The notes under the pieces were generated by a model that was given only the letters and a program-made list of their open reading frames with translations, did not search any database and was not told the origin of the DNA. DNA of 5,622 nt. Source: Candidatus Competibacteraceae bacterium (GTDB taxonomy: Bacteria; Pseudomonadota; Gammaproteobacteria; Competibacterales; Competibacteraceae). The position numbers and the translations under genes are program-made. Below are positions 1 to 4,937 of the stretch, piece by piece. The stretch is taken from NCBI GenBank assembly GCA_007120095.1, contig SKOM01000167.1, positions 1 through 5,622 of the forward strand. The letters run 5' to 3'. The first letter of the stretch is position 1. Each line of letters opens with the position of its first letter.

Positions 1-463
1 AAACCGCCAAATCCGCTACCAGTGCGCCTTCTGCGGCATTATCCTGAGCAATCAGCAATTGCCGCTGCTGATCCCGGCAGGCGAGTGCCGCCGGTAACAC
101 CCCCCGTACCCCGCGCAGCTCGCCGCCTAATGCTAGTTCACCCAAACATTCATAGTCAGCCAAAGCGGCGGCTGGGATTTGACCGGAGGCGGCCAGAATC
201 CCCAAAGCAATCGGCAAATCAAAACGCCCCCCTTCCTTGGGTAAATCCGCTGGGGCCAGATTCACTGTGATCCGGCGGATAGGAAATTCAAACTGGCTAT
301 TGGTGATCGCACCCCGCACCCGATCACGGCTTTCCTTGACTGCGGTTTCCGGCAGGCCCACCACGGTCGTACCCGGCAAACCGTTGGCCAGATGAACTTC
401 AACCTGCACAGGTGGTGCCTGGACACCCAGTGCGGCACGGCTATGAACAATCGCAAGGGACAT
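1..463 (-). CDS. comM: ComM/YifB family Mg-chelatase-like AAA+ ATPase (N-terminal part, runs off the left edge)
   Basis: Reading the minus strand from the ATG at 463 gives 154 open codons to the window edge, beginning MSLAIVHSRAALGVQ. This is the N-terminal, Lon-protease-S5-like ChlI domain of the ComM/YifB family. Diagnostic segments are GLPGTTVVGLPE (residues 28-39), the AVKESRDRVRGAI stretch (41-53), NLAPADLPKEGGRFDLPIAL (68-87) and the LGELALGGELRG region that follows. Family members are about 500 residues, so roughly two thirds, including the Walker A/B ATPase core, lie outside the window. In naturally transformable gammaproteobacteria ComM is a hexameric helicase that promotes branch migration when donor DNA is integrated; in other bacteria the homologue is kept without a clear role. 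An AGGA Shine-Dalgarno (minus strand, 476-473) lies 9 nt before the ATG. It is transcribed divergently from the lipid-modification operon, so the shared control region could affect both. Nothing in the visible part looks broken. Confidence 0.93.
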   Translation of the reverse strand, partial: MSLAIVHSRAALGVQAPPVQVEVHLANGLPGTTVVGLPETAVKESRDRVRGAITNSQFEFPIRRITVNLAPADLPKEGGRFDLPIALGILAASGQIPAAALADYECLGELALGGELRGVRGVLPAALACRDQQRQLLIAQDNAAEGALVADLAV

Positions 464-501
464 AGGCAGTTATCCTGTCATCGATCCTCAAAAAGAAAAA
501 C

Positions 502-529
502 TTGCATCTGTACATTTTTTGTATAAAAT
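502..529 (+). promoter_or_regulatory. Candidate sigma-70 promoter of the plus-strand operon
   Basis: TTGCAT at 502-507 could be the -35 box (3 of 6 bases match TTGACA) and TAAAAT at 524-529 the -10 box (5 of 6 match TATAAT), with a 16-bp spacer. The start site would then fall near 536, about 95 nt upstream of the first gene's ATG. This is the best placement I found by eye. The weak -35 fits a regulated promoter. It has not been shown experimentally. Confidence 0.5.
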
Positions 530-539
530 AGTTGTACAA
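508..539. promoter_or_regulatory. TGTAYA repeat array, possible CarH/LitR-type (MerR-family) operator
   Basis: Three related octamers occur within 32 bp: CTGTACAT (508-515), TTGTATAA (519-526) and TTGTACAA (532-539, a perfect palindrome). Successive TGTAYA cores start at 509, 520 and 533, giving steps of 11 and 13 bp. The first lies in the promoter spacer, the second overlaps the -10 box and the third covers the expected start site, which is a repressor-like layout. Coenzyme-B12-dependent light-responsive MerR proteins of the CarH/LitR family bind direct repeats about 11 bp apart at promoters, and their regulons in other bacteria include lipid-modification genes of this kind. The assignment to CarH/LitR is inference; no regulator gene is visible in the window. 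Confidence 0.45.
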
Positions 540-618
540 GGCTTACCGTATTGCTGATGTTTAACTCATAAGGCCTTGGCCTGTCGTGATACGGTGGCTC
601 AAACTTCACAAACCTTGT

Positions 619-625
619 AAGGTGA
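619..625 (+). promoter_or_regulatory. Ribosome binding site deciding the start of the small exported protein
   Basis: AAGGTGA, a good Shine-Dalgarno match, ends 5 nt before the ATG at 631. It supports that start over an in-frame GTG at 586, which has no such site and would put extra residues ahead of a clean signal peptide. The site is the right half of a short inverted repeat (ACCTT gt AAGGT, 612-623), whose 2-nt loop makes a functional hairpin doubtful. Confidence 0.7.
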
Positions 626-630
626 CGATC

Positions 631-951
631 ATGAATCGAATTTCGATACTCTGCGTGGCGGTTACCGGCCTTATAGCATTCACCCAGGCAACCGTCCAAG
701 CCGTCGAACGCCCAGATACCTCGATCATGGCGGCTTCGCAGTGGCCAAATCATTCTATGCTATCGGATGAACACGGCATATGTCGTGTGGATACTCCAGC
801 TCATACCACGCAGAACTCGACCTCACGGCTGAGTGATATGTTGTTGCAGCACCGGGCTGTCAGTCGGCTGAGTTTCAATCCTGATATCGCCATAGCCTAT
901 CAAGAGGCAGAACGAGTGGAACAACCTGTTCGCACCGTCCATTGCAGCTAG
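631..951 (+). CDS. Small exported protein of unknown function, first gene of the operon
   Basis: This encodes a 106-residue protein that I do not recognise. The N-terminus is a textbook Sec signal peptide: Arg3, a hydrophobic core at about residues 4-17, then a polar c-region ending VQA, with likely cleavage after Ala24. There is no lipobox. The mature part would be about 82 residues, polar, without further membrane segments, and has two cysteines, Cys51 and Cys105 (next to last). These could form a disulfide in the periplasm. The start is set by a strong Shine-Dalgarno 5 nt upstream. The stop is 19 bp before the FAD-oxidoreductase start, so it is probably co-transcribed as the leading gene and shares its promoter. 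A periplasmic helper or sensor for the lipid pathway is conceivable, but nothing in the sequence shows it. Signal peptide, RBS and position support a real gene; function is unknown. Confidence 0.72.
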   Translation: MNRISILCVAVTGLIAFTQATVQAVERPDTSIMAASQWPNHSMLSDEHGICRVDTPAHTTQNSTSRLSDMLLQHRAVSRLSFNPDIAIAYQEAERVEQPVRTVHCS

Positions 952-970
952 CCACACATTGAAGCACTGA

Positions 971-2227
971 ATGAATATCGCCATTATCGGTACAGGTATT
1001 GCTGGGCTTGTTGCTGCGCATCATCTGTATCGCGATCATCAACTCAGCGTGTTCGAGGCCAATGACTGGATCGGTGGGCACACCCACACGCTGGATGTGG
1101 AGATTGCCGGTCGGTGCTACGCAGTTGACACCGGGTTTATTGTCTTTAACGACTGGACTTATCCTCATTTCATCGCTCTGCTTGAGCAGCTTGGTGTGGC
1201 CTCGCAGCCCACGACCATGAGCTTCAGCGTGTCGTGCCCCCACATCGATTTAGAATACAACGGTAATAACCTCAACACGCTGTTCGCACAGCGGCGTAAT
1301 TTACTGCGTCCATCGTTTTATCGCATGATTGCCGACATCTTGCGCTTCAATCGGCAGGCTACAGAATTGTTGGGCCAGCAGCCTGCGCTGACTTTAGGCG
1401 ATTACCTGACTCACGAGGGTTACAGCCGCTTTTTCATCGAACACTATATCATTCCCATGGGGGCAGCGATTTGGTCCGCCGATCCGCAGTATATGCTGAC
1501 CATGCCCGCCGAATATTTTATCCGCTTTTTTAAAAACCACGGTTTGTTGAGTGTTAGCCACCGTCCGCAATGGCGAGTCATTCGTGGTGGTTCACGCCAA
1601 TATGTACAGGTTCTTACCGCCCCGTGGCGTGATCGCATCCGGGTCAATTGCCCGGTGCAGCAGGTACGCCGCCTGGCGGATCAAGTGGAATTAACCTTGG
1701 ACAATGGCGAGACGGCCTGTTTTGATCAGGTCATTATCGCCGCCCACAGCGACCAGGCGTTGCGCATGCTGGCTGATCCCTCGCCGGCCGAACGCGAAGT
1801 TTTAGGGAACATTGCCTATCAAGATAACTCTGTAGTGTTGCATACCGATACCCGCTTGTTACCTCGGCGGCGCCTGGCGTGGGCCGCTTGGAATTATCAT
1901 CTGCAAGACCAGAGTTTACAACAGCCGATGACAGTCACTTACAACATGAATATACTTCAAGGCTTACAGAGTCCTGAGACGTTCTGCGTCACGCTTAACA
2001 ATGACTCGGCGATTGACCCGAATCGGGTACTGGCGCGCCTGCACTATCAGCATCCGCTGTTCACCCCTGCTGCCGTGGCTGCTCAGGCGCGCCAGGCTGA
2101 AATCAACGGGGTACAGCATACCTGGTACTGTGGCGCGTATTGGGGCAATGGCTTCCATGAAGATGGTGTGGTCAGCGCCTTGCGCGTCATTGAACAATTG
2201 TCTGCTCAGCATCCAGCGGCGACTTAG
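971..2227 (+). CDS. FAD-dependent oxidoreductase, NAD(P)-binding/amine-oxidase-like (COG2907 type)
   Basis: The 418-residue protein opens directly with a Rossmann dinucleotide-binding motif, GTGIAG (residues 7-12). It continues to the acidic residue Glu29 that usually binds the FAD ribose, then the GGHTHT turn (35-40) and VDTGFIVFND (52-61), typical of the flavin amine oxidase/phytoene-desaturase fold. The C-terminal FAD-closing segment is YCGAYWGNGFHEDG (386-399). No signal peptide is present, so it is cytoplasmic or membrane-associated. The length is normal for the COG2907 group. In many proteobacteria such proteins sit beside DUF1365 and CFA-synthase-like genes. In the Rhodobacter furan-fatty-acid pathway, a desaturation and an oxygenation step follow acyl-chain methylation, so a role in oxidising a methylated acyl chain is plausible here. 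That is inferred; the substrate is unproven, and an amine substrate is unlikely from context. The ATG at 971 has only a weak GAAG site upstream. It is 19 bp after the small exported gene and 14 bp before the DUF1365 gene. Confidence 0.92.
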   Translation: MNIAIIGTGIAGLVAAHHLYRDHQLSVFEANDWIGGHTHTLDVEIAGRCYAVDTGFIVFNDWTYPHFIALLEQLGVASQPTTMSFSVSCPHIDLEYNGNNLNTLFAQRRNLLRPSFYRMIADILRFNRQATELLGQQPALTLGDYLTHEGYSRFFIEHYIIPMGAAIWSADPQYMLTMPAEYFIRFFKNHGLLSVSHRPQWRVIRGGSRQYVQVLTAPWRDRIRVNCPVQQVRRLADQVELTLDNGETACFDQVIIAAHSDQALRMLADPSPAEREVLGNIAYQDNSVVLHTDTRLLPRRRLAWAAWNYHLQDQSLQQPMTVTYNMNILQGLQSPETFCVTLNNDSAIDPNRVLARLHYQHPLFTPAAVAAQARQAEINGVQHTWYCGAYWGNGFHEDGVVSALRVIEQLSAQHPAAT

Positions 2228-2241
2228 CACAAACACCTATC

Positions 2242-3000
2242 ATGCAGAGCGCAATTTATCACGGCTATCTCGGTCACCGCCGCTGGCAGCCTCGGCAGCA
2301 TCAATTCCGCTATGCGGTCTTCATGCTGTATCTGGATCTTGACGAGCTCGATACGCTGTTCCAACCCTATTGGCTGTGGTCTGCCCACCGCCCTGCCATA
2401 GCCTGGTTTCGGCGCAGTGATTATCTCGGCGATCCGGCCCGCCCTCTGGCTGAATGCGTACGAGACCAGGTCGAACAGCACACCGGTCAGCGCCCCAGTG
2501 GACCTATCCGCTTATTGACCAATTTGCGCTACTACGGCTATTGCATCAATCCTATCAGCATTTATTATTGCTTTGATGAACGTGGCGAACAGGTAGAGAG
2601 TCTGGTGGCTGAGGTCACGAACACCCCTTGGCGCGAACGCCACAGTTACGTTCTACATAACGGGCGCTTAGCCGATGGCCGCCATGAGTACTACTTTGAT
2701 AAGGATATGCATGTATCCCCATTCATGCCCATGGATTTACGCTATCATTGGCGCGGTAACGAACCGGGGGAGCGTTTAGGCGTGCATCTGCGGATTTTAA
2801 AAAATGGCAATTGCCCCTTCGATGCCACCCTAGCGCTGCACCGTCGGGAAATTAACCGCGCCAGCTTGGCTGGGGCACTGTTACGCTACCCGCCCATGAC
2901 CTTGCGGGTCGCCTGGGGCATTTATTGGCAGGCATTACGCTTGTGGTTTAAGCGCGTTCCATTTCACGATCATAAAGCCAGTGGATCAGTAAACCAATGA
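2242..3000 (+). CDS. DUF1365 family protein
   Basis: The 252-residue protein matches the DUF1365 family along its length. The N-terminus runs YHGYLGHRRW followed by HQFRYAVFMLYLDLDEL. The central block is NLRYYGYCINPIS (residues 94-106), followed by an aromatic YYCFD segment. The signature DKDMHVSPFMPM starts at residue 153. The family's molecular function is not established. Its members are almost always encoded next to the FAD oxidoreductase and the CFA-synthase-like methyltransferase, as here, which implies a shared pathway acting on acyl chains or lipids. No signal peptide or clear membrane helix is visible. The ATG at 2242 comes 14 bp after the upstream stop and has no good Shine-Dalgarno, suggesting translational coupling. 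Its TGA overlaps the next gene's ATG (ATGA at 2997-3000). The family call is firm and the function is not. Confidence 0.93.
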   Translation: MQSAIYHGYLGHRRWQPRQHQFRYAVFMLYLDLDELDTLFQPYWLWSAHRPAIAWFRRSDYLGDPARPLAECVRDQVEQHTGQRPSGPIRLLTNLRYYGYCINPISIYYCFDERGEQVESLVAEVTNTPWRERHSYVLHNGRLADGRHEYYFDKDMHVSPFMPMDLRYHWRGNEPGERLGVHLRILKNGNCPFDATLALHRREINRASLAGALLRYPPMTLRVAWGIYWQALRLWFKRVPFHDHKASGSVNQ

Positions 3001-4271
3001 GAGAATCAGCGATTCCGTCCACCCAATCGGTTGAACAAGACGGTTTAATGCTGCGACTATTGCGGCGTTTAGTGTTTAACCGCTTGGCCGGACTGCAACA
3101 AGGTTGCGTTATCATTCATGAGGCTGATGGGCAGCAGTATCGTTTCGGTCAGGCCACCGACGCTTACCCGCTCACCGCCAATGTGCACATGCACGACAAC
3201 AATACCTACCGGCGCCTGGCACTGCGTGGCAGTATCGGGGTTGCCGAAGCCTATATGGCTGGGGAATGGAGCTGCGATGATTTAACCGCGCTGATGCGGA
3301 TTTTTGTGCGCAATCGTGAAGTGTTGAATGGTCTGGAACACGGTCCAGTCAAGCTGGCCATGTGGTTATTCCGCGCTGCGTATCGACAGCGGCGCAACAC
3401 CCGCGATGGCAGTCGTGACAATATCGCCCAGCACTATGACCTCGGCAATGAATTCTATCGGCTGTTTCTCGACGAGACTCTGATGTACTCCAGTGCCGTA
3501 TTCGAGTGCCCGGAAATGTCGCTGCATGAAGCCTCGGTCGCCAAGCTGGAGCGCATTTGCCGTAAGCTGGAATTAAAACCCAGTGATCATGTGCTGGAAA
3601 TCGGCAGCGGCTGGGGCGGGTTCGCTCTGCATGCGGCGCGTCATTACGGCTGTCGAGTCACCACAACCACCATTTCCAAAGAGCAGCATCGTCTGGCCTG
3701 CGAACGCATCGCCGCCGCCGGACTTGAATCGCAAATCACCGTGCTGCTTAAAGACTACCGCGACCTAGAAGGCCGTTACGATAAGCTGGTCTCGATTGAG
3801 ATGATTGAGGCCGTGGGTCATGAATACTTGGACACCTATTTCAATACCTGCAATAAGCTACTGAAAGATGATGGCTTAATGTTATTGCAGGCCATTACCA
3901 TCATGGATCAGGAATACGACCGAGCGCGGCGAGCGGTAGATTTTATCCAGAAATACATTTTCCCTGGTGGCTTTATCCCGTCGATCACCACATTATGCGG
4001 CTCACTGACGCGAGTCACCGATATGCGCTTATTCCATTTGGAAGATATCGGCCCGCACTATGCCTTAACGCTGCAACACTGGCGTGAGCGGTTCCGCGAT
4101 AATCTGGATCGGGTGCGTGAACAGGGCTTTGACGAGCATTTCATCCGCATGTGGGAATACTATTTGTGCTATTGCGAAGGTGGATTCACCGAACGCGCTA
4201 TCGGTACGGCACAGTTGCTGTTGAGCAAGCCGTTTAACCGCCGCGCACCGCTGGTTCCGGCTTTAGGTTAA
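2997..4271 (+). CDS. Cyclopropane-fatty-acyl-phospholipid synthase-like SAM-dependent methyltransferase
   Basis: The 424-residue protein aligns over its whole length with E. coli Cfa (382 residues). The N-terminal lipid-binding-type domain includes GSIGVAEAYMAGEW (78-91). HYDLGN follows (146-151), then the SAM-binding motif VLEIGSGWGG (199-208), and YIFPGGFIPS (320-329). Members transfer a C1 unit from SAM to the double bond of an unsaturated phospholipid acyl chain at the inner membrane, giving a cyclopropane or a methyl branch. Compared by eye with the E. coli bicarbonate site, Glu239 is kept (Glu271), Ile268 is kept (Ile300) and Tyr317 is kept (Tyr355). Cys139 is replaced by Ser166 (YSSA) and His266 by Gln298 (LLQAI). 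This suggests it is not a classical Cfa and may make methylated rather than cyclopropane products, as in the Rhodobacter furan-fatty-acid pathway; that is inference. Its ATG overlaps the DUF1365 stop by 4 bp, indicating coupled translation. Confidence 0.94.
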   Translation: MRESAIPSTQSVEQDGLMLRLLRRLVFNRLAGLQQGCVIIHEADGQQYRFGQATDAYPLTANVHMHDNNTYRRLALRGSIGVAEAYMAGEWSCDDLTALMRIFVRNREVLNGLEHGPVKLAMWLFRAAYRQRRNTRDGSRDNIAQHYDLGNEFYRLFLDETLMYSSAVFECPEMSLHEASVAKLERICRKLELKPSDHVLEIGSGWGGFALHAARHYGCRVTTTTISKEQHRLACERIAAAGLESQITVLLKDYRDLEGRYDKLVSIEMIEAVGHEYLDTYFNTCNKLLKDDGLMLLQAITIMDQEYDRARRAVDFIQKYIFPGGFIPSITTLCGSLTRVTDMRLFHLEDIGPHYALTLQHWRERFRDNLDRVREQGFDEHFIRMWEYYLCYCEGGFTERAIGTAQLLLSKPFNRRAPLVPALG

Positions 4272-4302
4272 TGGCCCGTTTCTACCCTTGCACACTGCTC
4301 AA

Positions 4303-4339
4303 GGCGGCGAGCGCCAGCCGTTGCTGAGCGCTCGTCGCC
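4303..4339 (+). repeat. Strong inverted repeat/RNA hairpin between the CFA-like gene and the DUF2878 gene
   Basis: GGCGGCGAGCGC (4303-4314) pairs with GCGCTCGTCGCC (4328-4339): 11 Watson-Crick pairs plus one G-U pair in the plus-strand RNA. The stem then continues through CAGC (4315-4318) and GCTG (4323-4326), closing a CGUU tetraloop, with A4327 as the only bulge. No U-run follows, so it is not a standard intrinsic terminator. It could protect the upstream mRNA from 3' exonucleases, lower expression of the downstream genes, or be a REP-like repeated palindrome. It lies in the operon's only long gap, just upstream of the DUF2878 ribosome site. Confidence 0.72.
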
Positions 4340-4362
4340 CCTGCTGCTCAGGTCATTACACC

Positions 4363-4914
4363 ATGCCAACTCTTTCCCCTCGGGTTAAACGCCTGCTGAT
4401 TAATATCATCGCCTTTCAGATCGGCTGGTTTACCTGTGTGATTGCGGGTGGCTCACAATGGCCGTGGTTAGGCACAGCGGTCGCTTTGAGCGTGGTCAGC
4501 CTGCACCTGGCGCTTACCCCGAAGCCACGGCTGGAATGGCCGCTACTGGCCTGTGCCGCCCTGCTGGGTTTGGTACTGGACAGCCTGCCGGTGATGCTGG
4601 GCGTTGTGGTCTACCCGCAAGGCACATTCATTGCTGGACTGGCCCCGCACTGGATTATCGCCATGTGGATCCAATTTGCGACCTTGCTGAATGTCAGTCT
4701 GCGCTGGTTACGCGGTCGGCAGGCTGTCGCCGCGCTAGCCGGTGCGCTGCTGGCTCCTCCGGCCTATTATCTCGGAGCCGGGTTTGGCGGTATGCAGTTC
4801 ACCGAACCCCACTGGCAGGGTCTTTTGGCGCTTGCCGTGGTGTGGGCCGTTGCCATGCCGGTTTTGCTGTGGCTGGCTCAACGCTATGACGGCCATACAC
4901 CCACGGCGGTTTAA
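4363..4914 (+). CDS. DUF2878 family multi-pass inner membrane protein
   Basis: From the ATG at 4363 this encodes 183 residues with about six hydrophobic segments, at roughly 11-29, 35-51, 60-83, 95-113, 121-141 and 151-172, and basic residues (PRVKR) at the N-terminus. Features I associate with DUF2878 include NIIAFQIGWFTCV (14-26), a conserved-looking LDSL (72-75) after a Gly-rich helix, and APHWIIAMWIQFATLLN (94-110). The family's function is unknown. It recurs next to CFA-like methyltransferases, DUF1365 and FAD oxidoreductase genes, which points to a membrane component of the same lipid pathway. An AGGT site at 4350-4353 lies 9 nt upstream of this ATG. An in-frame TTG at 4288 would add 25 residues encoded by the hairpin and looks wrong. 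The gap to the previous gene is 91 bp and the gap to the next is 23 bp. Membrane nature is clear and the family call is fairly sure. Confidence 0.85.
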   Translation: MPTLSPRVKRLLINIIAFQIGWFTCVIAGGSQWPWLGTAVALSVVSLHLALTPKPRLEWPLLACAALLGLVLDSLPVMLGVVVYPQGTFIAGLAPHWIIAMWIQFATLLNVSLRWLRGRQAVAALAGALLAPPAYYLGAGFGGMQFTEPHWQGLLALAVVWAVAMPVLLWLAQRYDGHTPTAV

Positions 4915-4919
4915 CCGCC
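4905..4919 (+). repeat. Short GC-rich stem-loop across the DUF2878 stop codon
   Basis: GGCGGTT (4905-4911), a single T, then AACCGCC (4913-4919) form a perfect 7-bp inverted repeat, giving about 5-6 stem pairs with a 3-5 nt loop in RNA. The TAA stop sits in the loop. The following TGTATTTT is only weakly U-rich, so this is at best a leaky terminator or an mRNA-stability element ahead of the second methyltransferase gene. Confidence 0.45.
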
Positions 4920-4937
4920 CTGTATTTTGGAGTATTC

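Larger units (their letters stand above)
464..630. promoter_or_regulatory. Divergent intergenic control region between comM and the lipid-modification operon
   Basis: These 167 bp separate the comM ATG (minus strand) from the first gene of the plus-strand operon. The left half (about 490-540) is AT-rich and carries the repeat array and promoter described separately. The right half (about 541-618) would be a leader of some 80-95 nt and contains only very short inverted repeats with 2-nt loops, with no recognisable riboswitch. I could not place a convincing separate sigma-70 promoter for comM on the minus strand. Confidence 0.7.

Noticed and set aside
481..510. Possible ECF sigma (RpoE/ChrR-type TGATC) promoter
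   Set aside because: CGATCC at 482-487 resembles the -35 element, but no convincing matching -10 lies at the right distance. The sigma-70-like boxes with the repeat array are a better fit.
571..582. AGGCC TT GGCCT inverted repeat in the leader
   Set aside because: The 2-nt loop is too tight for a stable RNA hairpin, and the 5-bp arms are short enough to occur by chance.
586..630. GTG start that would extend the small exported protein by 15 residues
   Set aside because: It has no Shine-Dalgarno, and a strong AAGGTGA lies just before the ATG at 631, which begins a clean signal peptide.
478..753. Minus-strand 91-codon ORF across the control region and the small exported gene
   Set aside because: It has no ribosome site, covers the promoter array, and its translation resembles no family I know. 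The plus-strand gene with a signal peptide explains the overlap better.
875..1243. Minus-strand 122-codon ORF over the start of the FAD oxidoreductase gene
   Set aside because: It is a shadow of a firmly identified gene; the Rossmann motif lies on the other strand.
4288..4362. TTG start that would extend the DUF2878 protein by 25 residues
   Set aside because: The extension is encoded by the palindrome, is not membrane-like, and has no good ribosome site. The ATG at 4363 gives a typical N-terminus.
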